Shown: positions 52,093 through 61,472 of the stretch, in pieces
Layout: each line of letters opens with the position of its first letter
Position numbering within the stretch: the first letter of the stretch is position 1
Assembly: GCA_008933805.1 (NCBI GenBank)
Contig: WBUH01000009.1
Coordinates: 1-64,000 of the forward strand
Length of the DNA: 64,000 bases
Direction: 5' to 3'
From: Bacteroidota bacterium
GTDB lineage: Bacteria; Bacteroidota; Bacteroidia; UBA8524
Translations under genes and position numbers: made by a program
The notes under the pieces: generated by a model
The model's input: only the letters and a program-made list of their open reading frames with translations
What the model was told of the DNA's origin: nothing
Database searches by the model: none

Positions 52093-53346
52093 TTAATCTG
52101 ATATTATAAGTTTTGCACTGTGCAACACTGCATTACTCTGATTATCTTGTAATAGAACCATATAGATACCACTGTTTAAAGCGGCTCTAAGAGTTACGTT
52201 GGTAATATCATATACGTCATACAAATCACTTTCAGCAACTGTTTTGGCTGTTACGTCCTTCACTATAACCTTTATGCTAACTTCTTTCGAAGCAGCAATT
52301 TCAACATTTATAACATTGTTTGCTGATGTAGGGTTGGGGTTGATGCTTTTAATATATACTCCTGATTTATTGTGATACTCATTAACTGATGATATGCACG
52401 CTGTTGAAAAAATAAAGGCTGCACAGTTGAAATAATCAATTTCATCACCAATTAAGGGGGCAGGTACAAAGTCTTTAAACCCCTTGTAATCGCCTCCGTG
52501 TCGGGTTTCCTTAATCAGCCAATATGAATTCTCGTTATAGTAGTCTGTGTATAAAACGGGCAATTTTGCAACCCTACTCTTGTACACCCCAAAAACGTTT
52601 GCACCATTCAAACTGCTGTCGCGGGCATCAAACAGGGTATCGCCTGTGTTTGTATGGTGTCCGGGCTTAAATACAACACTAAACCCAAACAAACCCCTGT
52701 AATGTGGGTACTTCCAAAATTCTGAAGGGTTGTATCGCTCGTAAACCGCACGCCGAAAAGTATGCGTAGTACCCTTTGCAGAAAATGTGTTGTCAAGCAA
52801 AACCGTATCTATTTTCCCATACTTTTTACCACTCAACGTATTACTATCAAAAGTAGTAGGTTGTGCCATCCGCATTAAATAGGGCGAATCAACGGTTAAT
52901 AATGCTGATGCAATCATCGTGTCACGAAAATTATGGTAGTAATACACCAAAACGGTATCAATTACTTGCGTATCGGCAAAACCACGCCGGTAAAAAAAAT
53001 CAAATTGTAAGCTATCCCAAAAGAAGTCACAGTTGAAGTTCAAAGGCATAATTAGGTTATCGGGGGTGGAAGGAACAGCGGCCCAATTATCATGCATTAC
53101 ATCAAAAATATGTCCTGCTGAATGCCTTTCTATTTCAACAGCCACCCCTGCTGTGTCAATTAGATAGCGTCCTGTGTCAGGAAAAAGTAGCGCAGTGCTG
53201 TGGTTGTAATTTGCCGGCAGCACATTACTTTCAACAAAACCTTTGGTTTCAAACCAGCCATTAATACTCAGCCGGGATTGAGATTTTACATCAGGTGTTG
53301 AAAAAAAGAGTAGAAGTAGCAAACAAAGCAAACAGCGGATATTCAT
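52093..53346 (-). CDS. T9SS type A secreted protein, paralogue of the neighbour (417 aa)
   Basis: A signal peptide (residues 1-22, CLLCLLLLLFFSTPDVKSQ) precedes a domain that follows the neighbouring protein segment by segment: NGWFETKGFVE, ALLFPDTGRY, HSAGHIFDVMHDNWAAVPST, FDSNTLSGKKY and VVFKPGHHTNTGDTL. The C-terminal sorting domain is degenerate (SINPNPTSANNVINVEI to KLIISD). It reads as an older duplicate. No enzyme motif is recognised. Confidence 0.88.
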   Translation of the reverse strand: MNIRCLLCLLLLLFFSTPDVKSQSRLSINGWFETKGFVESNVLPANYNHSTALLFPDTGRYLIDTAGVAVEIERHSAGHIFDVMHDNWAAVPSTPDNLIMPLNFNCDFFWDSLQFDFFYRRGFADTQVIDTVLVYYYHNFRDTMIASALLTVDSPYLMRMAQPTTFDSNTLSGKKYGKIDTVLLDNTFSAKGTTHTFRRAVYERYNPSEFWKYPHYRGLFGFSVVFKPGHHTNTGDTLFDARDSSLNGANVFGVYKSRVAKLPVLYTDYYNENSYWLIKETRHGGDYKGFKDFVPAPLIGDEIDYFNCAAFIFSTACISSVNEYHNKSGVYIKSINPNPTSANNVINVEIAASKEVSIKVIVKDVTAKTVAESDLYDVYDITNVTLRAALNSGIYMVLLQDNQSNAVLHSAKLIISD

Positions 53347-53386
53347 TAGTGTTTTTTTGTTAAGACGTTAAAAATCAACATAATGT

Positions 53387-54091
53387 TTACCCTATATCTC
53401 CAAGTTGCGGCCGTATTAGTAGTTCCTCTATCACTGTTGAAGGAGAGGTGTTGTAGGCCGACCAAATGGCATCTGCAATATCTGTAGGGGGCACAAAACG
53501 TTCGGGAGGTAAATCCACCCCGTCCCACGATGAAGTTAAAGTAGCCCCCGGTAATACCGCAGTTACCTTTACGTGCTTTTCTTTTAGTTCTTCGCGCAAT
53601 ACCTTAGTCATACCATACAGCCCAAACTTACTAATGCAGTAAGAGCCGCCGTTGGTATAAGCTGTAATGCTTGCTGTAGAACATATATTAAAGATATGAC
53701 CGTGCTTATTTTTTAGTAGCACAGGCAGTAACTTACGTGTAAAATAATAAGGAGCGGCAAGGTTCACGGCCATTAGTTGTTCAAATACGCCCTCTTCCTC
53801 GTTGCTAATTTGCCCCGGTTTGAAAACTCCGGCATTGTTTACCAAAACATCCACCCTGTCAAACCTATAGCCTATTTCTTCTGCAAAAAGTTCCAGTTTC
53901 GATTTATCAGCCACATCAAACGCCATTGATAACACCTGCACCTTATATTGAGATTGAAGTTGTTCAGCAAACAAGTTCAACTCTTGGCTGTTGCGTGCAC
54001 AAATAGCAATGCTGAAGCCTTGTGCAGCAAATTTTTCGGCAATAGCTTTCCCTATTCCTTTGGTTGCACCTGTTATAATAGCTGTTTTCAT
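53387..54091 (-). CDS. Short-chain dehydrogenase/reductase (234 aa)
   Basis: Start ATG 54091: AIITGATKGIGKAIAEKFAA gives the TGxxxGIG nucleotide-binding loop; NNAGVF, a catalytic Ser near ICSTAS and Tyr-x3-Lys in YCISKFGLYG are present. It is a classical NAD(P)-dependent SDR with the FabG-like order; the substrate is unknown. It is divergent from the MlaE gene by about 100 bp. Confidence 0.94.
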   Translation of the reverse strand: MKTAIITGATKGIGKAIAEKFAAQGFSIAICARNSQELNLFAEQLQSQYKVQVLSMAFDVADKSKLELFAEEIGYRFDRVDVLVNNAGVFKPGQISNEEEGVFEQLMAVNLAAPYYFTRKLLPVLLKNKHGHIFNICSTASITAYTNGGSYCISKFGLYGMTKVLREELKEKHVKVTAVLPGATLTSSWDGVDLPPERFVPPTDIADAIWSAYNTSPSTVIEELLIRPQLGDIG

Positions 54092-54194
54092 GCGGTAAAA
54101 ATAACCCTTCAACCGCAAAAACCGTCAATTTGCCGTTTAGTTCACGCCAATCCCCTCCAAAAACATTTATCTTTACGCCGTTTTTAAACCACGC

Positions 54195-54932
54195 ATGAAT
54201 ATTTTTTACCACTTCGGCAGGTATTTGTTGTTCATAAAAAGCATGTTTTCACGCCCTGAAAGGTTTAAGGTTTACTACCAACGAACCATGATGGAAATGA
54301 ACTCAATAGGGATCGGAAGCCTGCCAATTGTTGCCATAATATCATTGTTTGTAGGGGGAGTAACCACCTTGCAAATCGCATATCAGTTAGTAGCCGGGTT
54401 GGTACCTAAGTCAATCATCGGTTCCATCGTTAGCGATTCTACCATTCTTGAGTTTGCACCTACCATCACTTGTTTGGTTTTGGCTGGCCGTGTAGGCTCA
54501 AACATAGCTTCTGAAATAGGCACCATGAAGGTGTCGGAACAGATAGATGCCTTAGAAGTGATGGGCATTAACTCATCGGGTTTTTTGGCGTTACCTAAAA
54601 TTACAGCCGCCATCATTATGTTGCCCTGCCTTATTATATTGGCTATGGTACTTTCAATATGGGGCGGTATGCTGGTAGGCGATTTGGCGGGCATATTACC
54701 TACTGAGTCGTTTTTAAAAGGTGCTCGTTCTACTTTCCGTGGCTTTACGGTAGCGTTTTCGCTGATTAAAGCTGCTGTATATGCCTTTATCATTACCAGT
54801 GTATCCAGCTATCAGGGGTATTACACCACGGGCGGAGCACTTGAGGTGGGTACATCCAGCACCCGTGCAGTAGTATATAGCTGCGTAATGGTTTTGTTTG
54901 CCGATTATTTATTAGCCCAACTGCTGTTATAA
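54195..54932 (+). CDS. mlaE: MlaE-family ABC permease (245 aa)
   Basis: An N-terminal amphipathic helix (FYHFGRYLLFIKSMF) and about five membrane segments match MlaE, with IGIGSLPIVAIISLFVGGVT and ISSGFLALPKITAAIIML. It works with MlaF in phospholipid transport across the envelope to maintain outer-membrane asymmetry. The stop is 4 bp before the ATPase ATG. An MCE-domain protein (MlaD) is not in this window. Confidence 0.94.
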   Translation: MNIFYHFGRYLLFIKSMFSRPERFKVYYQRTMMEMNSIGIGSLPIVAIISLFVGGVTTLQIAYQLVAGLVPKSIIGSIVSDSTILEFAPTITCLVLAGRVGSNIASEIGTMKVSEQIDALEVMGINSSGFLALPKITAAIIMLPCLIILAMVLSIWGGMLVGDLAGILPTESFLKGARSTFRGFTVAFSLIKAAVYAFIITSVSSYQGYYTTGGALEVGTSSTRAVVYSCVMVLFADYLLAQLLL

Positions 54933-54936
54933 GAGG

Positions 54937-55665
54937 ATGATTGAAGTTAAGAACCTGAATAAAAGTTTTGGTGAAAAACATGTGCTGCAAAACGTTTCGG
55001 CCATGTTTGCCAAAGGCAGGCCCAATTTGATTATTGGTGCAAGCGGAAGCGGAAAAAGCGTGCTGATGAAGTGTATGGTAGGGCTGTTAGAAGTTGATAG
55101 CGGTGAAATATTGTACGAAGGGAAGGATTTTGCCAACGCAGCGTACGACGAGAAGAAGCTGATACGACGCGAAATTGGGATGCTGTTTCAGGGCGGTGCT
55201 TTGTTTGACTCTCTTACGGTTGAACAAAACGTGATGTTTCCGCTAAATATGTTCACCGAGATGAACAAAGAAGAAAAACTGGAGCGGGTGAATTTTTGTC
55301 TTCAACGGGTAAACCTTGTAAACTCTAACAAGTTATTGCCTTCTGAAATTAGCGGTGGTATGAAGAAGAGGGTAGGGATTGCCCGTGCAATAGCCCTTAA
55401 TCCTAAGTTTTTGTTTTGTGATGAACCAAACAGCGGTCTTGACCCTGTAACCAGCCGCGTGATTGATAATCTGATTCTTGAAATTACTGAGGAATACGAT
55501 ATGACCACCATTATAAATACCCACGATATGAAAACGGTATTTGATATTGGAGAGCGTATAGTGTTTATCTATAAAGGAAAGAAGGAATGGGAAGGTAATA
55601 AAGACCAAGTACGCGGTGCAAACAGCGAAGCTTTGAACGAATTTATAAACGCTTCGGTATTTTAG
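54937..55665 (+). CDS. mlaF: MlaF-like ABC ATPase (242 aa)
   Basis: Walker A GASGSGKSV, Q-loop GMLFQGGALFDSL, signature LPSEISGGMKKRVGIARAIA, Walker B FLFCDEPNSGLDP and H-loop NTHDMKT; the GMKKR-containing signature and FQGGALFDSL are typical of MlaF. It energises MlaE. The final stop overlaps the convergent glycosyltransferase stop by 3 bp. Confidence 0.94.
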   Translation: MIEVKNLNKSFGEKHVLQNVSAMFAKGRPNLIIGASGSGKSVLMKCMVGLLEVDSGEILYEGKDFANAAYDEKKLIRREIGMLFQGGALFDSLTVEQNVMFPLNMFTEMNKEEKLERVNFCLQRVNLVNSNKLLPSEISGGMKKRVGIARAIALNPKFLFCDEPNSGLDPVTSRVIDNLILEITEEYDMTTIINTHDMKTVFDIGERIVFIYKGKKEWEGNKDQVRGANSEALNEFINASVF

Positions 55666-56801
55666 GCCGTTGCTTGTGAACGTTTGCCAAGCACCTCCAT
55701 ATACAAATCCTCAATTTTACGGGTCATTGTAACCGAGTTAAACTCTTCCTGCACGGTTTTCAGTGCATTTTGTCCAAGTTTAGCGCGTAAATCCGCATCA
55801 TCAACAACTTTTATAAGAGCCTTTGCCAGCTCATCAGGCTTTTGTGGGGCTACCAGCAAGCCGTTTTCACCGTCTTTTATAATCTCTTTTGAGCCGTCAA
55901 CCGCACTAACTACCACACATTTGCGCATGGCAATCGCTTCCATCATACCAATGGGTAACCCTTCCCAAAGAGAGGGTAGGCAATACACATCAATACCTGC
56001 TAACACATTGGGCACATCCTGCCTAAAATTGTCAACTATCACACGGTCGCTGATGCCTAATGTATTAATAAGCTCCAATGTTTCTGCTTTCAGGGGGCCT
56101 TCGCCAATCATAAGCAGAGTAACGTCCTTGCGGGCATCACACACTTGCTTATAGGCTTTTATCATATTAATAGGGTCTTTTTGCACGTCCATACGCACAA
56201 TGTACCCAATCAATACGTGGTTAGGGTTCACTTTGTAATGCTCGCGGATATTAGAAGTAACACCGTCGGCATTAAACTTTTTAAGGTCGATACCGTAACG
56301 AATTACTTTTGATTGAAACCCTTTGATACAACCCCTGCCTGTTTCTTGGTTTGAGTAAGATACAGAGATGGTAACATCAACTTGGCGGGTTAAAAATGCT
56401 TCTGATGCAATGCGCGCATTTTTCTTTACAAATCGCTGATCGTCGTGAAACGACCAACCGTGCACGGTATATAGCATGGGAATCCCCAGTTTTTTACAAG
56501 CCCACCAAAGGTTTGATGTGGCACGTGTACCGTGGTTATGAACCAGTTGTATTTTATTATCCTGTAGAAATTTTTTGATAATCCCGAATTTACCGAAGTC
56601 GAACCCTCTTTCAGTATAAATCACATGGGTTTCAATGCCCATTTTGTTCAACTCGTCCACCATAGGGCCGGGTGTAAAAGATAGTACTACCGGCTCAAAA
56701 CGTGTTTTGTCTAACTCTTGTACCAATGTTAATACATGGCTTTCTCCCCCTCCAATTTTCCCTTGCCTAATAGTATGCAGCACTTTAATTTTAGTCGCCA
56801 T
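55662..56801 (-). CDS. Glycosyltransferase family 4 (379 aa)
   Basis: Start ATG 56801: KIKVLHTIRQGKIGGGESHV is the GT-B N-terminus; the C-terminal half has GYIVRMDVQKDPINMIKAYK, LMIGEGPLKAE, SLWEGLPIGMMEAIAMRKCV with the catalytic-site Glu and GENGLLVAP. It would transfer a sugar from a nucleotide donor, for a polysaccharide or glycolipid. The acceptor is unknown. Confidence 0.95.
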   Translation of the reverse strand: MATKIKVLHTIRQGKIGGGESHVLTLVQELDKTRFEPVVLSFTPGPMVDELNKMGIETHVIYTERGFDFGKFGIIKKFLQDNKIQLVHNHGTRATSNLWWACKKLGIPMLYTVHGWSFHDDQRFVKKNARIASEAFLTRQVDVTISVSYSNQETGRGCIKGFQSKVIRYGIDLKKFNADGVTSNIREHYKVNPNHVLIGYIVRMDVQKDPINMIKAYKQVCDARKDVTLLMIGEGPLKAETLELINTLGISDRVIVDNFRQDVPNVLAGIDVYCLPSLWEGLPIGMMEAIAMRKCVVVSAVDGSKEIIKDGENGLLVAPQKPDELAKALIKVVDDADLRAKLGQNALKTVQEEFNSVTMTRKIEDLYMEVLGKRSQATA

Positions 56802-56924
56802 CAATATCTTCGGTTCGTATTACAGACAAATCAACGGCTTTTTGCACATCTAAGCAAGCGAAATATGTGAACGTACACCCTGATAATGTGTACAGGGTTA
56901 TTTTATATGTGAAACCAAAAACAA

Positions 56925-56954
56925 CTGCCCGCACCTGCAACAGGTAACGGGCAG
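56925..56954 (-). terminator. Terminator of the lipoprotein gene
   Basis: CTGCCCG and CGGGCAG flank an inner CCTG/CAGG stem; on the minus strand it is followed by TTGTTTTTGG. It lies 30 bp after the lipoprotein stop. Confidence 0.6.
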
Positions 56955-56983
56955 CGACAAAATATAGCGGAGATGAGTTTCTT

Positions 56984-57631
56984 TTAGTTTATATGGTATT
57001 TGGTTAACCGAACTATGTAATTGTATTGGAAACTTGTTGGAGACATATAAAAGTAGGTGCGTTCTATATCACCCAACGTAGGGTGGTATTTACTATATGT
57101 GTTTTTATAACGATAGCTATAGCCGGCTTGTTGCTTATCATAAATTTTATAAACGTGCTCAATTGTTTTAACGGTAAAGGTACCGGCAGGAGTTGTTACC
57201 GGAGTTTCATTTGCTAATAGTGTAGAAGTGGCAGTAAAAAGAGTGTCGTTATTCATCAACTCCGTTCTGGAACCCAAAACACCTTCTTTATCAGGAAGGA
57301 AATTACCTAAATGATTTACGAGTTTGCCGCCCTCTTCCCTCCAATAGGATATGGAAGGGTTAACCATTGATACAACTACCTTTTTGTAATAGGTTTTACC
57401 GTTTATTACAGTGTCTTTTTCAACAAACACACTATCTCTTTGACCTGTAAGGGTTTCAACCCCGTTTGAGTCGCTATAATAAGTGTCGTACACCCAATAA
57501 CTGCCCACTTTCAGTACGGCATAATCAGGTACAGGATTAGGTTGTGGCACGGGGTCGTTTTTATCTTTTTTACATGATGACAAAACAATTAGCCCTGCAA
57601 TAGCAGTTGATAACAATAGCTTAGTATTCAT
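56984..57631 (-). CDS. Hypothetical lipoprotein (215 aa)
   Basis: A lipobox LIVLSSC with Cys 20 is followed by KKDKNDPVPQPNPVPD, a Lys/Asp/Pro-rich linker typical of Bacteroidota surface lipoproteins. The mature part is beta-rich (VGSYWVYDTYYSDSNGVETL, WREEGGKLVNHLGNFL). The domain is not recognised. It is a single gene with its own terminator. Confidence 0.8.
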   Translation of the reverse strand: MNTKLLLSTAIAGLIVLSSCKKDKNDPVPQPNPVPDYAVLKVGSYWVYDTYYSDSNGVETLTGQRDSVFVEKDTVINGKTYYKKVVVSMVNPSISYWREEGGKLVNHLGNFLPDKEGVLGSRTELMNNDTLFTATSTLLANETPVTTPAGTFTVKTIEHVYKIYDKQQAGYSYRYKNTYSKYHPTLGDIERTYFYMSPTSFQYNYIVRLTKYHIN

Positions 57632-57745
57632 TAGTTAGTTATACAATTGGTTTACAATGAAGATTAACGCGGGTAAAAAAACTTTAGTATTGCTTTTTGT
57701 CGAATAGGTGGTTTGACTGATTATATTTGACAAAAACGCACACAC

Positions 57746-58564
57746 ATGTATTTATACAACGGACAAATAACCCCCGAACCGGCTATTGAATTGTATAACA
57801 GAGCCTTTAGGTATGGAGATGCTTTTTTTGAGACCATGTTGTTTCATGATGGAAGCATTCCGTTATTACGTCTTCATTTTGAGCGCGCTGCCAAAACACT
57901 AAAGCAGCTTAAGATGCAAACACCCGACGACTTTTCGTTTGAAGGGCTGTCACCGTTGTTGTATGATTTTTTAAGGGATGAAGAACACCCCACCGCCAAA
58001 GTGCGTATTAGTTTTTGGCGAAACGGGCACGGTACTTATTTACCACACGTAAACACAGTATCGTATTTGGTTGAAGCGGCTCCTATTACCAATAAACCGT
58101 TTGTACTGAATGAAAAGGGGTTGGTATTGGGTGTTTATAAAGAAACCTACAAAAACACCGATTTTTTGGCCAATCTTAAAACCATCGGTTGCCTTACTTA
58201 TACACTGGCCAGTATGTGGGTGCGCGAAAACGGGGTGGATGATGCCGTATTGCTTAATAGTCACGGGCGTATTGCCGAATGCACCAGCAGCAATGTTTTT
58301 ATAGTGCGTGGAAGTGAGATAATCACCCCACCGCTTAGCGAGGGCTGTTTAGACGGAGTGATGCGCCGCCATTTGCTGGCTACATTGCCCAACAAAGGAT
58401 TTAACGTAAAAGAACAGCCCGTTGAAATTACTGATTTGCACCTAGCTGATGAGGTATTTATTACCAATGCGTTGGGGGTTAAGTGGATTGGTAAAATTGG
58501 AGAGAAATCTTATTCGGGTAATAAGGTGGCAACTATTAATACAATTCTTTCAGAAGTAGTATAA
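57746..58564 (+). CDS. Class IV aminotransferase (PabC / branched-chain-like, 272 aa)
   Basis: PLP enzyme of fold type IV: RAFRYGDAFFETMLF at the N-terminus, the Schiff-base Lys in NLKTIGCLTYTLASMWVREN, GRIAECTSSNVFIV and a phosphate-binding TPPLSEGCLDGVMRR. The length and features fit 4-amino-4-deoxychorismate lyase or BCAT-like enzymes. TATATTTG at 57722-57729 looks like its -7 element. The exact substrate is open. Confidence 0.92.
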   Translation: MYLYNGQITPEPAIELYNRAFRYGDAFFETMLFHDGSIPLLRLHFERAAKTLKQLKMQTPDDFSFEGLSPLLYDFLRDEEHPTAKVRISFWRNGHGTYLPHVNTVSYLVEAAPITNKPFVLNEKGLVLGVYKETYKNTDFLANLKTIGCLTYTLASMWVRENGVDDAVLLNSHGRIAECTSSNVFIVRGSEIITPPLSEGCLDGVMRRHLLATLPNKGFNVKEQPVEITDLHLADEVFITNALGVKWIGKIGEKSYSGNKVATINTILSEVV

Positions 58565-58595
58565 CTTCTTTAACACAAGAGGAGCTGATTACGCG

Positions 58596-58744
58596 ATCCT
58601 GAAACTAGTTCAGGATGACGGGAGGCAACCTTTGCCAGTCATACCGAACTTGTTTCGGTATTTCATCACAATAACTTTTATAATTAATAAATCAGAGCGC
58701 GGCTGTAGTATTAAGCCTATTGAATACTGAGTTTATCGAAGTAT
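58596..58744. repeat. Three intergenic hairpins, REP-like
   Basis: ATCCTGAA-ACTAG-TTCAGGAT (58596-58616), ATACCGAA-CTTGT-TTCGGTAT (58641-58661) and the weaker ATACT / AGTAT pair (58724-58744) lie between the class IV aminotransferase and thioesterase genes. Arms of the first two have the same general shape and are 45 bp apart, as in repetitive extragenic palindromes; they could also aid termination for both convergent genes. Confidence 0.6.
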
Positions 58745-58756
58745 GCGGGTGGAAAG

Positions 58757-59221
58757 CTAATCCCTCTTAGCAAGGTTTTTCACAACGGCCATTAGGGCGG
58801 TGCAGTGGGCTATTTGGGTAAGTTTTCCGTTTTTCTCAGTCCAAACTTCTCCCTCACAAAAGTGCAGCATTTGTCCGGGTTTCATCACCCAACCCTTGGC
58901 AATTAAACGTTCACCGTCGCCGGGGTTCAGGTAACTTACTTTTAAGTCGGCAGTAACCACAGCTTCACCCTCTGCCACCAACGAAAATGCGGCAAAGCCC
59001 GTAACCAAATCGCACAAGGTAGCAGTTACTCCGCCGTGTGTAAACCCGGCTTGTTGCAAGTGCTGTTGCTGCATAGTAAGCTCACACTCCATATATCCCT
59101 TTTCAATTACAGTAAGGTTGGCACCAATGTGGTGCATAAAATGCTGTGCGGTAAGTTTTTGGCGTATGGTATCAGCAAAATCAGGGTTTTGCGTAATGAG
59201 ATGGGATAAATCAGGCTTCAT
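58757..59221 (-). CDS. PaaI-type hotdog thioesterase (154 aa)
   Basis: Start ATG 59221 (MKPDLSHLITQNPDFADTIR); an in-frame TTG 12 bp upstream is unlikely. Hotdog-fold landmarks are GFTHGGVTATLCDLVTGFAA, VTADLKVSYLNPGDGERLIA and a final HCTALMAVVKN; the HGG motif supports acyl-CoA hydrolysis. It lies 8 bp after the COG3014 lipoprotein gene on the same strand and may be co-transcribed. Confidence 0.92.
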   Translation of the reverse strand: MKPDLSHLITQNPDFADTIRQKLTAQHFMHHIGANLTVIEKGYMECELTMQQQHLQQAGFTHGGVTATLCDLVTGFAAFSLVAEGEAVVTADLKVSYLNPGDGERLIAKGWVMKPGQMLHFCEGEVWTEKNGKLTQIAHCTALMAVVKNLAKRD

Positions 59222-59229
59222 AAATGGCC

Positions 59230-60663
59230 TCAAAAATAACTGTTTATTGATTGTATGGTTTGATAAGGTTGCACATAAGTACGTCCCGGTTTTATATCAA
59301 ACTTAAATGTAGCGGTATCCACACGGTTATTTAGTCCTTGCAAAGTAAGTTTCACTTCTTGCGGACCGGTAGGTAGTGTAACCCGTGTATAGTTGATGGT
59401 GTGCGGCAGTGAGTTCCAGCCGCGAGTGTCGGCCTGTTCTGTTAGATAATTAATCAAACCGATGGCTGCACCTGCGTCTTTGTTCTCTTTTTTTGCCTGA
59501 TGTTCAGCTACCTTTTTAAGCGTTAAGCGCAACAAGGTTTTGCCAAACTCGTGCAGCATACGGTCGTTAAGGGTTTTAAATGCAGTAGCATTAATATCTT
59601 CCAGTGTTTCAAAAGCAAAACTCTGCCCGTTGGCTGTTAAAGTAGCACTTTGGTAAAACGGCTTCCGCTCCACATAGGCGGGGAAAGCAGCTCTTATTAG
59701 TTCAACATCACTAAAGCCGCTACTTTGGTTTGGGTCGTTAGAACCATAATACACAGGGATTGAATAGCCGTATTGCGGGTTGGTAAATGTGTACCAGCCA
59801 CCCACGCCTTTTACAATTGTGAAATCAGCAGTTACTTGGCTTTTTACAGGGCCTAGTCCGTTGTTCCAAAAGAAAATAAGGTTACCTGCTTTCGCATCGG
59901 TTTTAGGGTCAAAAGTCAAACTATACTTTTTGGTGTAAAATTCTACCTCATTGCTAAAACCTGAAAGGTATGCAGCACGTATCAAGTCTTTTTTAAGTTG
60001 AAGCGGTGCATTCAGCCCGAAGAACTGGCTGTACTCGCTTTCATAGTATCCGATTGCGTTTCGGTACGAAATAAAAGAAGCGTTATAATCCAACGTAAGC
60101 TCGTACACTATTCCCAGCAGGGTGTGTGCAAAGGCATTGTGTTGCAGTTTAAATGATTTATCGCCCAATACCCAGTCTTTGTACTTGTCATCAATTCGTT
60201 GCAATTGAAGGCTCAACCGTCGGGCCTGCACACGGGCACGCTCAAGGTCGTTCATTTGTACAAAGTTCAAAATCTGGTAATAGCTAATCATTACCGCCTC
60301 AAAATCTTCGCCGCCGTACTCTTTCACACGGGGGTTAATCAGGTACGATAATGCTTCTCGACCGTAATTGGTATTCAGGTCTTCCCAGTAATAATCAGCT
60401 TTTAAAAGGTATTTATAGCTCTCGGTATTATTACCAACCATCCAGGCCAGTGCGCCCCTGTTCAGGTAATACAATACCTTGTCTTTACCCTTGTCCCACT
60501 TGTCCTCTTTCGTACTCACCATTTCGTACGCCTGTTTCACATTGCCGTTGGCAAGGTGTTGGTTCAGTTCGTACGAGTTGCGGGTGTAATACGAGCAAGC
60601 AGGGTATAGCAACAGCAAGCCTGCTGCCAGCAATAGCCGTTTTGCCTTATCTATTCCTATCAT
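59230..60663 (-). CDS. COG3014-family lipoprotein (477 aa)
   Basis: Lipobox LLLYPACSYYT (Cys near residue 23) is followed by a TPR-like helical part: ELNQHLANGNVKQAYEMVST, YYLNRGALAWMVGN and ARVQARRLSLQLQRIDDKY. The C-terminal 200 residues are beta-rich (YTFTNPQYGYSIPVYYGSND). This protein type is usually found beside LpoB-like proteins, and LpoB is indeed encoded next to it. It is probably part of an outer-membrane peptidoglycan-synthase control complex. Confidence 0.85.
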   Translation of the reverse strand: MIGIDKAKRLLLAAGLLLLYPACSYYTRNSYELNQHLANGNVKQAYEMVSTKEDKWDKGKDKVLYYLNRGALAWMVGNNTESYKYLLKADYYWEDLNTNYGREALSYLINPRVKEYGGEDFEAVMISYYQILNFVQMNDLERARVQARRLSLQLQRIDDKYKDWVLGDKSFKLQHNAFAHTLLGIVYELTLDYNASFISYRNAIGYYESEYSQFFGLNAPLQLKKDLIRAAYLSGFSNEVEFYTKKYSLTFDPKTDAKAGNLIFFWNNGLGPVKSQVTADFTIVKGVGGWYTFTNPQYGYSIPVYYGSNDPNQSSGFSDVELIRAAFPAYVERKPFYQSATLTANGQSFAFETLEDINATAFKTLNDRMLHEFGKTLLRLTLKKVAEHQAKKENKDAGAAIGLINYLTEQADTRGWNSLPHTINYTRVTLPTGPQEVKLTLQGLNNRVDTATFKFDIKPGRTYVQPYQTIQSINSYF

Positions 60664-60720
60664 AAGGTAAGGTGATGGATATTAAAACTAAAGTGGGACA
60701 AAAAGGGTAGGGGGCTGCCC

Positions 60721-61311
60721 TTAGTTTTTGATGTATTTCTTAATTTCCTTGTCGCCAATCCAAACCTTAATATTGCTTTCAAGGTCAATCAACTCAAGGT
60801 TAATCTTATAAGTCACCACTTTTTCGTTTTTGTAGGCATCAACGTTGCTGTTAATAACGCCCATCATCATAAAGTCGGCACCTTTTTCTTTGCCCCATTT
60901 TTTGCGGCTTTCTTCGGTAGAAAAAGTTTGTTGGTCTTCACGTTCAGCACGCAAATCATCGCGACCTTCTTTTGATTGAACTACGGTTACAGTAGCGGTA
61001 TTGATAAACTCTTTTTCAATATCCTTAATAAAGGTTTCGGGTTGGATATCAGGCTCGGTAGTATTGTTGCGTATGCGACCCACAATAACCACAGGTTTGC
61101 GGCCCATTTTCTCGTTAAATTCTTTTAACCAGGGGCGACCCAGTGCATCGGTAATCATTTCATCGGCAACCAGTTTGCTGTCGGTGTCGTTCCAGCGGCC
61201 GCTCAAATCGGTTACTTGGTTAGGGTCTATGCGTTCAACTTTGCGGGTTTGGCAGGCAGAAGTTACTAGCATAAGAGCGATAGCGGGGGCAATAATGTAT
61301 GCTTTTTTCAT
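60721..61311 (-). CDS. lpoB: LpoB-type penicillin-binding protein activator lipoprotein
   Basis: Lipobox VTSACQTRK followed by the LpoB landmark DLSGRWNDTDSKLVADEMIT, KPVVIVGRIRNNTTEPD and a C-terminal FMMMGVINSNVDAYKNEK. LpoB activates bifunctional penicillin-binding proteins through the outer membrane. Its gene is followed by that of the COG3014 lipoprotein, so they form one operon of about 2 kb. Confidence 0.93.
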   Translation of the reverse strand: MKKAYIIAPAIALMLVTSACQTRKVERIDPNQVTDLSGRWNDTDSKLVADEMITDALGRPWLKEFNEKMGRKPVVIVGRIRNNTTEPDIQPETFIKDIEKEFINTATVTVVQSKEGRDDLRAEREDQQTFSTEESRKKWGKEKGADFMMMGVINSNVDAYKNEKVVTYKINLELIDLESNIKVWIGDKEIKKYIKN

Positions 61312-61472
61312 AGTCCGTATATGTTTATAAGGGTAAATTCAATTTCCGTTCCAAAAAAATGGGTAGTGCAAGTTTACTGTGTTTCTATGCAAAAAGTAAT
61401 GTTAAATTAAACATCATTTACAACGTAGCACATACATTATACAATGTAAGCAGCGTTTACCCCTACGGCGGG

